Assembly (NCBI GenBank): GCA_904424815.1
Contig: CAJGBI010000001.1
Span: 954,508 to 1,018,507, forward strand
Reading direction: 5' to 3'
Length of the DNA: 64,000 nt
From: Puniceicoccaceae bacterium Marseille-Q1082
Lineage (GTDB): Bacteria > Verrucomicrobiota > Verrucomicrobiia > Opitutales > Intestinicryptomonadaceae
The position numbers and the translations under genes were made by a program. The notes beneath the pieces are model-generated. The model saw nothing but the letters and a program-made list of their open reading frames with translations. It was not told where the DNA came from and did no database searches. Shown in pieces: positions 40,900-48,877 of the stretch. Every line of letters begins with the position of its first letter. Position 1 is the first letter of the stretch.

Positions 40900-42198
40900 G
40901 GGTCAACACCAAAGGTTGTGGAATAGGTTGATTTTTTAGATTTGCCTTTCATAGATTCACCCCGCATTCCACGAGGACTCTCAGTCTGTAATTTTCAAAG
41001 TTTCTGTATCCATAGGCTCTGCGTTGTATCAACTTCATCTTGCGGTGGAAGCCTTCCGTAATTCCGTTATTTTTTGTAAATCTCCACATTCTTATTATCG
41101 GCGCAAACCATTCGCTTATCGTTTCCGCAAGCTTCCCAAACTCTGTCGGCGCTTCGTATTTCATTATCTTCATCATTTCCTTTAACTTTCTTATGTTATC
41201 CCTGCATTGCTTTGCCGTCTGACTCTTTTTATTCAATAGCCCGCATAATCGCTCCTTAAATTCGTACGCAAGCTCTATTGCCGGATTTCCCCTAAAAAAG
41301 CTTTTAAGCCGCTCCATCTCTTGCGCTTTTAGCCTCTCTCTCCTTTTCCGCAAAGGATAAGTAATCGATCTCTTCCACTTTACTTCTTCCTGCGCACTCT
41401 TGCAAAATTCCATAAAGTGGTGGAGCACTAATCGTATCACATGAAACCTATCCGCTACTATCTTCGCCCTCGGAAAACATCTCCTTACGATACTTCGATA
41501 TCCGCTCGATAAATCCATGCACACTACCTTCACATTTTCCCTGCCTTTGTACGACATTAGCGCGCCTGCTATATCGATATGTCTCTTCCCTTTAATAACA
41601 TCGTATACCCTGTGGTGCGATAAGTCGGCTATCGTAGTCGCAAACTTGTAACCCTTGTGGATTGTGTGCTCGTCTATTCCTATAATTTCAGGACAAGGAT
41701 AGTTGATTTGCTCTTTGAGCTTTTGCTCGTACCTACTGTGGATTGCCCGCTCAACCGTGCTTGCAGATATGCGGTAAATCCGAGCAATAGCCTTATTGCA
41801 AACGTTCCGAGCGTATTCACTTACGAGCCTGTTTTTGAACCTCTCCGAGTGACGAGCGTAAGGCCTTACTCCCTCAAGCCTTTCGCGAAAGACCCTTCCG
41901 CAATCGAGACACTTGTAACGCTTGCATTTTACCTTGAGATGATAAATAGCTCCGTTTTCAGATACGTGCTTAATATAACGCCGGTAGGAATCGTAATGAA
42001 TCAAACGATGCGACCCGCATAAGCAGTCGGGTATACCCGACTGCTTATGCTCAACTTCCGCAAGCGAAAAGTCTTGACCAACTCTTACTGTCCTGAGTAT
42101 CTTGTAACCCTTGATTAACACATTGGGCATTGTAGAACATTTTTTATTCTCTTTGCCCTCTTTTTTTTCTCCCATTCCACAATCTTTGACGTAGAGCG
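40900..42198 (-). mobile_element. ISL3-family insertion sequence
   Basis: About 1.3 kb with one transposase gene. The ends are imperfect inverted repeats: CAAAGGTTGTGGAATAGG on the left (about 40910-40927) and, on the opposite strand, CAAAGATTGTGGAATGGG on the right. The outer part of the right end, GCTCTACGTCAAAG, is ISL3-like; the left outer end has diverged. No clear 8-bp target duplication was seen. Confidence 0.75.
40949..42175 (-). CDS. ISL3-family transposase
   Basis: This 408-residue protein has an N-terminal zinc-binding part (CLCGSHRL and CKRYKCLDCGRVF), a helix-turn-helix (ARIYRISASTVERAI), and the DDE transposase core: Asp in IIGIDEHT, Asp in VVCMDLSSGYR, and Glu in the final ITEGFHRKMKLIQRRAYGYRNF, which is diagnostic for ISL3. 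It appears intact. The first ATG lies in the terminal repeat; a start at 42130 (MPNVLIKGY) is equally plausible. Confidence 0.9.
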   Translation of the reverse strand: MGEKKEGKENKKCSTMPNVLIKGYKILRTVRVGQDFSLAEVEHKQSGIPDCLCGSHRLIHYDSYRRYIKHVSENGAIYHLKVKCKRYKCLDCGRVFRERLEGVRPYARHSERFKNRLVSEYARNVCNKAIARIYRISASTVERAIHSRYEQKLKEQINYPCPEIIGIDEHTIHKGYKFATTIADLSHHRVYDVIKGKRHIDIAGALMSYKGRENVKVVCMDLSSGYRSIVRRCFPRAKIVADRFHVIRLVLHHFMEFCKSAQEEVKWKRSITYPLRKRRERLKAQEMERLKSFFRGNPAIELAYEFKERLCGLLNKKSQTAKQCRDNIRKLKEMMKIMKYEAPTEFGKLAETISEWFAPIIRMWRFTKNNGITEGFHRKMKLIQRRAYGYRNFENYRLRVLVECGVNL

Positions 42199-42430
42199 TT
42201 TTTATTGTCTAACACCATTGCAGCGAAAAATGCCCATTTTTTTGAATTTTAAACTCAAGCTTTTCTCTAAAAAAGGCCGATTTTGGGAAAATGTGTTAGA
42301 CAATTTCCAGCAATTTTTGCCCTTAAAAAACCTTCATTTTTAGCCTCAAAACAGGCCTGAAAAGTGCCTTAAAAAACGCCGCTTTTTACCCGCCGTTTCG
42401 ATCATTTTTTAAATGGGTGTTATACACTCT
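42199..42430. other. Non-coding stretch between the IS and the unknown operon
   Basis: About 230 bp without a supportable gene. It contains A/T runs and a few short inverted repeats, but no convincing terminator, promoter or RNA. Confidence 0.4.
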
Positions 42431-42889
42431 CTATCTGTGCCAAATAGCGCCAATTCGACTCAAATAACCTCTTATTTTGAAAGAAAATGGCGAAGGGAGA
42501 GCTGCGATTCTTAGGGCGTAAACTTTTGCGATTGCGTCTATGACTTGGGGGCACTCCGTTCTTATCGCAATTTCGTACGGCACAAAGTCTCCGCTTTCAA
42601 GGCACCCTGCAAGTATCCTATGCAGTTCAAGATGTTTTCCCTGTGAGCATTTTATCCTGAGTGTTCCCCTCCCATACCTTCCAAATACCGGAAATAAATC
42701 CCAAAAATATACATGGTGGGTATGGTAGTTTTTAGCGCCCAGGCTAATTCCATCAAGTGCCATAGTACCGCAAGGCAAAAGCAAGCCTTTGTCAATTTCG
42801 CATTCAAGGGAAACTTTCTTAAGGTAGTCGTCCAAGGGATTGTTTACATCCCTTGGATTTAAGTGTTTTCTAAAACTTTTCTGCCTCAT
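42431..42889 (-). CDS. Unknown protein, last gene of a three-gene operon
   Basis: 152 residues, not recognised. It starts immediately after the stop of the 51-residue gene (TAA-ATG), so the two are translationally coupled. The central part has MALDGISLGAKNYHTHHVYFWDLFPVFGRYGRGTLRIKC and the end CPQVIDAIAKVYALRIAAL. It could be intact; nothing indicates truncation by the nearby IS. Confidence 0.5.
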   Translation of the reverse strand: MRQKSFRKHLNPRDVNNPLDDYLKKVSLECEIDKGLLLPCGTMALDGISLGAKNYHTHHVYFWDLFPVFGRYGRGTLRIKCSQGKHLELHRILAGCLESGDFVPYEIAIRTECPQVIDAIAKVYALRIAALPSPFSFKIRGYLSRIGAIWHR

Positions 42890-43045
42890 TTAGTTGCCCA
42901 ACTTTTCGATTTCCCTTGCGGTTAACATCTTCCCCAAGTGCTTTAAGGGAATTTGCGAATATATCTCCCATATATCGCAGGCGCGCCTTGTGGTGCGTTT
43001 GCGGCGGTTAAGTCTTGCTAAAATCTTTTTATTTTCCTTCGTCAT
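42890..43045 (-). CDS. Small basic protein of 51 residues
   Basis: A short frame from ATG 43045, with AAAGGA 12 nt upstream, ending directly at the start of the next gene. It is very basic in the first half (ILARLNRRKRTTRRACDIW), then helical (LTAREIEKLGN). The tight coupling on both sides supports it as real. It may bind nucleic acid. Confidence 0.55.
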   Translation of the reverse strand: MTKENKKILARLNRRKRTTRRACDIWEIYSQIPLKHLGKMLTAREIEKLGN

Positions 43046-43060
43046 AAATAATGTTCCTTT

Positions 43061-44647
43061 CTATTTAGTTTCATTAGAGTCCAAACCATTGGGCTCTTCA
43101 CTTTCTTTGCATTTTGAGGATAAAATTTTCCGCCTTTGCCGAATCTTCTCGTCCAGTATAAACTCAAAGAGATTTGGCTTCTTTTCTTTTGCCAAAGTTT
43201 CCAGCTCATCTGCGGATTTGCTATCTGCAAGTTCTATAAACGAGGCGAATCCTTGCCGCGCGTAATAGCGCCTTGCGTCTAAACTGAGCTTCAAATAGAG
43301 CTCTGCCGCCTTGTTGCATTTGGCCTGCTCCAATTCTCCAACGGTGACGTTAAATGAAAGCTTAAGGCCCATTGCCTTGTTTGCAAAATATACGGCTCTG
43401 CTGTCTCTATAATCTATGCAGTGCGATATATCCCACTTCTCATAGCCGAACACCTTTGAGTAGTCCTTTTCATTTCCCTTAAGAATAAAGTTTGTAAAGT
43501 GCCACATGAGGTTTTCAGGCGTGACGTTCTCAGGCTCTGGAAAGGTTTTTATGAGATTGTCCAGATATGCTATCGCCTTGCCATGCTGGGCGAGTATTAA
43601 AAAATTCCACTCAAATTCAAAGTACGCGCTTTCCCAGAGCTTGCATATAAAGCGCCGCCTCTCATGGGTCTTTGCCAATTTAAGTATTCCCCAAATAAGC
43701 CTTACATAAGGAAACTCTTCTATATTCGCCTTTTGGCAGACTAATTTTGTTATGGCTTCAGATATGTCCCTACCGCCTCTGAAAAACGCCAATGTATCCT
43801 CATAGTCGTTACCGAAAAACAAGATTAGCGAGCCTTGATCAAGCACAGATAAAGGTGGCTTTTCTTTAACATCATTAGGCCATGTTTTGAAAGTAATGCG
43901 CTTCCAAATTTGCTTTGGAAGCCCAAAGGGGTGGTCTTTAATATATTTTTCAATCGTAGATTCGGTTAGAGTTTCAGGAAAATCTAAAAATTCCTCCACA
44001 GACTTTTCCGATGAATAGAAAAAGTAGCGCCGCTTTTCCTCGGACAATCCCATCAGAAAGTTTCGGTACTTCACATATTGCAGAGTGTTATTAAGCCCAT
44101 TGCCTTCCGCCTCTTGAATTAGCTCCAATTTTAGCGGAGACTTTTCCATCGCAAGATAGGCAGGATAAATCGAAAAGCCCGTGTATTTAAGGTAATCAAT
44201 AGAACTTTCGGCAGCCACCTTCTTTTGCTGTGCTGTGCTTAGATAGGCGTTATAAATGTAAAGCGAGATAGCCGGATCATTGGAAAAATTTATCCCCCAC
44301 TTGCATTCGTAGATAAAACGCCTCAAATATCCCGCGCGGATATGTGAAAAGTCCATTTCAAGCGAATCTAAGTCAAGCCCGGAACAAACCCGAAAACTAT
44401 TTTCTAAAATAGCAATGTCGCTCTTATCGAATAGATAGATTTCATTGGCAAGTTCCGGGCCAAATTCCGCCTTGATTGCTTCATAGACCCTCGCAAGCGC
44501 AAGCTCTTTAAAATAAGACTTTGGACTTTTTATGTGCTTTTTTAATTCAGGCCAAACGCTTACGGCCTTTTCATAGCTTGGCGCAATCGGCCCCTTAAGA
44601 AGCCTCTTGCGGATTAACGTGTTCGTTATAATTTCTGAATCTGTCAT
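43061..44647 (-). CDS. Unknown large protein, first gene of a three-gene operon
   Basis: A 528-residue, mostly helical protein with AAAGGG 5 nt before the ATG. No domain is recognised: there is no Walker motif, no signal peptide and no transmembrane segment. Aromatic residues are abundant in the middle (RRYFFYSSEKSVEEFLDF, CKLWESAYFEFEWNFLIL), as in helical-repeat proteins. It forms an operon with the 51- and 152-residue genes between the IS and the second recombinase. The role is unknown. Confidence 0.6.
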   Translation of the reverse strand: MTDSEIITNTLIRKRLLKGPIAPSYEKAVSVWPELKKHIKSPKSYFKELALARVYEAIKAEFGPELANEIYLFDKSDIAILENSFRVCSGLDLDSLEMDFSHIRAGYLRRFIYECKWGINFSNDPAISLYIYNAYLSTAQQKKVAAESSIDYLKYTGFSIYPAYLAMEKSPLKLELIQEAEGNGLNNTLQYVKYRNFLMGLSEEKRRYFFYSSEKSVEEFLDFPETLTESTIEKYIKDHPFGLPKQIWKRITFKTWPNDVKEKPPLSVLDQGSLILFFGNDYEDTLAFFRGGRDISEAITKLVCQKANIEEFPYVRLIWGILKLAKTHERRRFICKLWESAYFEFEWNFLILAQHGKAIAYLDNLIKTFPEPENVTPENLMWHFTNFILKGNEKDYSKVFGYEKWDISHCIDYRDSRAVYFANKAMGLKLSFNVTVGELEQAKCNKAAELYLKLSLDARRYYARQGFASFIELADSKSADELETLAKEKKPNLFEFILDEKIRQRRKILSSKCKESEEPNGLDSNETK

Positions 44648-44807
44648 TTTTACCCTTTCTATTTTTTCTTAGAAGCCCACCGCAGGCTCCCTTCATTTTT
44701 TAGTTTTTCAGGGTAAAAATTTTCCTTTTTACAGAATGAGATGATTGTTTCAGAAAAAAATATAAACTCTGCGTAATAAGCCTTGTAGCATTGAGACTCA
44801 AAATTCA

Positions 44808-45848
44808 TCAGTTTAACGAAAGGGCTTCAGATGTAATATTCCGTCCCAATGACTCAAAAAACGCCTTTGCGTCGGACTTCTTTATTCCAACCATATTCAC
44901 ATATCGGGAACGCAAGAGCGATAGGTCTCTATGCCCCATGTTTAGCTGCAATCGCGGCAAGTCTCTAAACCGTTTGGCAAAATAGCTTGCGTAGGTATGC
45001 CGCAAAACGTCTTGAACCCAAGTACCCTTAAAGCCCGATTCTTCACGGATATTCTTCCACTTCCTTCGCCAGTTTGGTGGGCATATAACGGACTCGTCAT
45101 CGCTTTTATATTTTGCTAAAATCTGTTTTAGACTTGGGACTATTTCCACATGTCGTACGCCTCCTGTTTTAGAACATTGGGAACGCACAGTGATAAAACC
45201 TTCTTTCAAGTCTATATCTTTCCATTTTAGGCGCCGCACTTCTCTGGGGCGAATCCCCGCAAATAACAAGAGTCCAACCGCAGGCAGGCAGTTGCTATTT
45301 TTTTGAACTTTTGCACTTTTTAAGAGAGACTCCGCCTGCGTATGGGTTAGCGGGATTATTTCCTTTTCAACGACCTTGCGTTTTTCAATAAGCTTTATTG
45401 GGTTTTTATCGCACCATTCGCGCTTGAGGGCGAATTCAAATAGCCCATAGAGCATTGTGCGCGCCTTGTTGAACTGGCTTGGTGTCTTAAAAGTGGAAGA
45501 AAGGCACTGTTCACAGTCTCCGGCTTTTATTTCAGAAAAATAGGCTCCTCCAAGTTTTGGATTGGAATTTATTAGGCGGTTTCCCAAATAACGTATGTCT
45601 TTTAAAGAGTCCGGACGCAAATCGCGCTTAGTTTCAAGATATAGCAGAAACCCGTCTTTGATAGACCTCTCTTCATTGCGGATATGCCTAAGGCCAGTCG
45701 ATATGACTTTGGCGCAAAATTGTAGTGGGGTTAAGCCGGACTCTTTTGAAAACGAGTCTAACGCGTTTCGTATTAGTCTTGCCGCGTCAAGTAGTGTAAC
45801 TCCACGTTCGTTAAGTAGCGTTAAAGCTGATTGAGTGTTTTTGTCCAT
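44808..45848 (-). CDS. Tyrosine recombinase B (putative DNA invertase)
   Basis: A 346-residue paralogue of the recombinase at 1334-2335, with identical blocks such as TPSQFNKARTML, REWCDKNPIKLIE, CSKTGGVR and WVQD-LRHTYASY. Catalytic residues: Arg in FAGIRPREV, RHTYASY, MGHRD and Tyr316 in SRYVN. The start at 45848 (MDK) is chosen by alignment with the paralogue; the frame is open upstream only because it reads through the inverted repeat. TTGACA lies 17 nt before the ATG, also as in the paralogue. The inverted repeat ends exactly over the start codon. It probably inverts 45863-46014. Confidence 0.85.
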   Translation of the reverse strand: MDKNTQSALTLLNERGVTLLDAARLIRNALDSFSKESGLTPLQFCAKVISTGLRHIRNEERSIKDGFLLYLETKRDLRPDSLKDIRYLGNRLINSNPKLGGAYFSEIKAGDCEQCLSSTFKTPSQFNKARTMLYGLFEFALKREWCDKNPIKLIEKRKVVEKEIIPLTHTQAESLLKSAKVQKNSNCLPAVGLLLFAGIRPREVRRLKWKDIDLKEGFITVRSQCSKTGGVRHVEIVPSLKQILAKYKSDDESVICPPNWRRKWKNIREESGFKGTWVQDVLRHTYASYFAKRFRDLPRLQLNMGHRDLSLLRSRYVNMVGIKKSDAKAFFESLGRNITSEALSLN

Positions 45849-45862
45849 GGTATTAAGAATAC
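45843..45862. repeat. Inverted repeat B-left
   Basis: GTCCATGGTATTAAGAATAC. It covers the start codon of recombinase B and contains the core GTATTAAGAATAC, one base different from the core at 1143-1155. Confidence 0.88.
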
Positions 45863-46014
45863 GTATGTCAACATAAAAATTTCTTAACCCGTTTGTCTTT
45901 GTGGAGTTATTTCTCAATAAAGCGATTTTTACTACATCTCATTAAATTGTATTTTATTTAAAATATATCATTACTTTCTTTGAATCAAGATATTATAATT
46001 TTACACTGCGCGTG

Positions 46015-46034
46015 GTATTCTTAATACCATAGAC
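46015..46034. repeat. Inverted repeat B-right
   Basis: GTATTCTTAATACCATAGAC, the reverse complement of 45843-45862 with one mismatch. It lies 50 bp before the PEP-CTERM start codon. Confidence 0.88.
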
Positions 46035-46083
46035 ATATTAGCAACAAGCACAAGAATATTAAATTATTTTTGAGTTGGATATT

Positions 46084-47340
46084 ATGAAAACGACAACCAT
46101 ATTATTATTAGCAACTATAACTTCAGCGTTATCGCTTTCAGCGCAAACTCTGGATGATATCACATATAGCGGCGATACTTTGCCTGGACAAAATTACAGC
46201 TCGTATGTGATGAATAATGTAACATTTGAAAATTCGGATATACACGATTCGAATTTTTCTAACGCCACTTTGAATAACTTCACAATATTCGTAACCGAAG
46301 ACAGCGGTTTAAGCAATTTGGATACTGAACGTTATTTTGCAAATCTGGATTTCTCAAGTTCCGTTTGGACTGGCGGAAAAATTTCCGGTTTAACTAGTAA
46401 AACTACCTCGTCACAAATTTATGAAGTATTTGTACCTGTCGTACTAAAAAATGTAAATTTTTCAGGGGCAACCTTAAGCGGGGTTGAGTTCTCTAGCATA
46501 GATTCCATTAAGGGTAGCACGAATTTCAAAGGTGCAAACCTCAGCGGGTCGAGTTTTTATCGTGTTGATGTTCGGGAAGCGGATAGCAGCCTGTTTGAAG
46601 ACGCAACTATAAACGGCGTTTTATTCAACCAAGTTGGCGGTTTAAACGGAAAAATATTGGAAAAAACCGGAAGCTACAAAAAAGGAGATTTATCCGGCCT
46701 TTTAATTAGCGGTTATGCCTCTTCTCATACGGATCTTTCGGGTATGGATTTTAGCGGGATGAATTTGCAGGGTATGGGGGCTACTTTTGTCAACCTCAGT
46801 AATGCAAACTTTACCGGAGCCGATTTGCGTGACAGTGTATCATTTCTCACGGATACAAGCGGCGCCATTTACAAAAACACTATAATGTCCAATGGCGAAA
46901 TAAACAACATAACCTTTAATTCAGAAAGCGATGTGCTTGTTGTGAGAGACTATAAAACCAATGCAAAGATTGCCGAAAACGCCGAATTATCCGCTGGTTC
47001 CATAGAACTTTTGGACGGTGCAAAGTTGGAAGTCATGGACGACGTAACTGTGACAATTTCAGACGAGCTGTCCATAAGTTTTGACGGAGAAATATCCGGT
47101 GTGAACGATATATTGTTGATGGGGGATAACTCTACCATAGTAATGGCAGGCTATGAAAGTAATGAAGAAGCGCAGGCAGCCTTTATCGGATTGTTTAAAG
47201 ATTCCGAAGGCAACAGTGTTGATTGGGCTCCGGAATCTGTCGCTTCTTTCGTAACGGCAGCTATTCCCGAACCATCTACTTATGCGGCAATATTCGGAGC
47301 TTTAGCGATAGCCTTTGCGGCATACCGTAGAAGGAAGTAG
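46084..47340 (+). CDS. PEP-CTERM surface protein with pentapeptide-like repeats
   Basis: 418 residues from ATG 46084 (a TTG at 46075 is less likely). Signal peptide MKTTTILLLATITSALSLSA. Residues about 35-265 contain pentapeptide-like repeats (NFSGATLSGVEF, NFKGANLSGSSF, DFSGMNLQG, NFTGADLRDSV), which form a right-handed beta-helix. A beta-rich segment follows, then a C-terminal PEP-CTERM signal: IPEPST, a hydrophobic stretch and RRRK. PEP-CTERM proteins are processed by exosortase and exported to the envelope or matrix. Its promoter lies in the invertible segment, so the protein is probably phase-variable. Confidence 0.88.
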   Translation: MKTTTILLLATITSALSLSAQTLDDITYSGDTLPGQNYSSYVMNNVTFENSDIHDSNFSNATLNNFTIFVTEDSGLSNLDTERYFANLDFSSSVWTGGKISGLTSKTTSSQIYEVFVPVVLKNVNFSGATLSGVEFSSIDSIKGSTNFKGANLSGSSFYRVDVREADSSLFEDATINGVLFNQVGGLNGKILEKTGSYKKGDLSGLLISGYASSHTDLSGMDFSGMNLQGMGATFVNLSNANFTGADLRDSVSFLTDTSGAIYKNTIMSNGEINNITFNSESDVLVVRDYKTNAKIAENAELSAGSIELLDGAKLEVMDDVTVTISDELSISFDGEISGVNDILLMGDNSTIVMAGYESNEEAQAAFIGLFKDSEGNSVDWAPESVASFVTAAIPEPSTYAAIFGALAIAFAAYRRRK

Positions 47341-47364
47341 CACGTAATTGCAGATAATTTCTTC

Positions 47365-47402
47365 GGAGCTTCTCTGTTGGGAAGCTCTTTTTATTTTTAT
47401 TT
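47365..47402 (+). terminator. Rho-independent terminator after the PEP-CTERM gene
   Basis: GGAGCTTC, 8-nt loop, GAAGCTC, then TTTTTATTTTTATTT. It separates the switch module from the convergent mobile element. Confidence 0.85.
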
Positions 47403-47433
47403 ATTTTTCTGATCGTTAGTACGGTAAATTCAT

Positions 47434-48861
47434 CTACCGTTCTTCTGTAAAATCGTACAGTGATACGGCGTTTGCGGCTGTGCGGAGCTTGTCCATGCAG
47501 TTGCGGAGGGGATCGCTATTTTCGGGCTGTTGGGAGTTAGGAGATTTTATAAAAAGCCTTTCAAGTTGAACCGGGCTTTTGGTCTTAAAGCCGTTTGCAA
47601 GCTTTATTACAGCGTATCCCGTAGGGAACTCCTCCACGTTAAGCGGTACCTTTTCCAAACCGTTTGGAAAGAAACCAACACTACTGCCCGCAGAAAAAAG
47701 ATCCATTTCGTCAACAAGCGCCTTTACCTCCCTTTCCTCAGAGCGGAATATAAAGCGGTTATTAAAATTTAGCATCAGCTGTTCGCGGTTTGCCCCGCCA
47801 ACTGCCATATCAAGCGAGACTAGCCCCTGGGTGGCAGCCACTACAAAGCCGCCCTTGCTTCTAATCGTTTGCAAATTTACTCCGTCTCCAAAACGGCCGC
47901 AACTTGCTACGAGTGGGTATTCGTCCATTATTATCCCTGCAAGCCTGTTAAAATTTTGCCGCTTTTGTATCGCCCTGTAATAGCCTCCCTTTAGAAGCTT
48001 TGCCACAACTGCCGCCGAAAATCCGTCAACGCAGGCAGGAAAGCTTACTACCGCGATTTTTCCGCCTTCAACAAGCCTGTCTAAGTCAAGCCTATGCTTG
48101 CCAATCTTACTCAATAATCCTTCAACAGATGGGTTCGTAAAGGCGCTTAGCAGGTTGGATATTGTGCTTGTCTCATTTGACTTTGTACGGCTATCAAGGC
48201 TCTGCCACTCCAAGAACACCCCTCTTAGCCTTTCTAGCCTGCGCTTTAAAATTTCGTACTCTATGCGATGTTCGCGGGTTTTGCTTAGTATGTCTTCTAT
48301 TGCCAATTCAAATTTGCCAATTTCGTACAATAGCTCATTCGTGTGGCTTAAAAAATTAAAAATTTCATTTAAAAAATTTTCAAAACATGGGGTGTCATAC
48401 TTGAATAGTACATATTCCAGCACGCATGTTATGCGCTTTCGCAAAGCGTGCTGCCAGTAGCGCTCCCCCTCTTCGGGAACTACTTCCAATATGCCTTCCG
48501 CAAATTGAGACAGCTTTTTTAGGGAGTCAAAGCCACAGAGTGGGTCATAGTAAAATTGCCCTTCGGGAGCGAAGTCTAAGATGTCCTTATCCCTGCCGCA
48601 CTCATTAGCCCAAGTTCTTATTTTTCCCAAAGTGCCGTCGCCTTTAAAATCAAATACGATTAGGGCGATTTTCCGCTCTTTGTCATATGCCTTATAGCGG
48701 ATTAAGTCACGCAAGAGCACATTGCAGGTAGATGTCTTTCCGCTGCCCGTTGAGCCTATAAAAATCGTGTGCTTGCAAAGCACATCTTCGGAGATCTCCA
48801 CAACTCCGCTCTTAAAGCCAATCCTTGCGACTATTTCGTCTTTCATAAAAAGACGTATCAA
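47434..48861 (-). CDS. HerA/TraD-type ATPase, mobile-element coupling protein candidate
   Basis: This 475-residue ATPase has Walker A IGSTGSGKTST (about 35-45), a following VFDFKGDGTLG, Walker B GIIMDEYP (about 310) and a downstream VVAATQGLVSLD sensor. The pattern fits the HerA-FtsK superfamily, including type IV coupling proteins that link a relaxase-DNA complex to a secretion channel. There is no N-terminal transmembrane region, so it would be a soluble type. It is the last gene of the mobilization operon. Confidence 0.7.
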   Translation of the reverse strand: MIRLFMKDEIVARIGFKSGVVEISEDVLCKHTIFIGSTGSGKTSTCNVLLRDLIRYKAYDKERKIALIVFDFKGDGTLGKIRTWANECGRDKDILDFAPEGQFYYDPLCGFDSLKKLSQFAEGILEVVPEEGERYWQHALRKRITCVLEYVLFKYDTPCFENFLNEIFNFLSHTNELLYEIGKFELAIEDILSKTREHRIEYEILKRRLERLRGVFLEWQSLDSRTKSNETSTISNLLSAFTNPSVEGLLSKIGKHRLDLDRLVEGGKIAVVSFPACVDGFSAAVVAKLLKGGYYRAIQKRQNFNRLAGIIMDEYPLVASCGRFGDGVNLQTIRSKGGFVVAATQGLVSLDMAVGGANREQLMLNFNNRFIFRSEEREVKALVDEMDLFSAGSSVGFFPNGLEKVPLNVEEFPTGYAVIKLANGFKTKSPVQLERLFIKSPNSQQPENSDPLRNCMDKLRTAANAVSLYDFTEER

Positions 48862-48877
48862 GCGCTCAAAATTTTCA

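Larger units (their letters stand above)
45843..46034. promoter_or_regulatory. Putative invertible promoter segment B
   Basis: Inverted repeats at 45843-45862 and 46015-46034 (20 bp, one mismatch) enclose 152 bp between recombinase B and the PEP-CTERM gene. A consensus -10 box TATAAT lies at 45994-45999, with a weak TTACTT 17 bp upstream (45971-45976), on the plus strand, toward the PEP-CTERM gene. In the present orientation the surface gene therefore looks ON. After inversion this promoter would face the recombinase. Confidence 0.6.
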
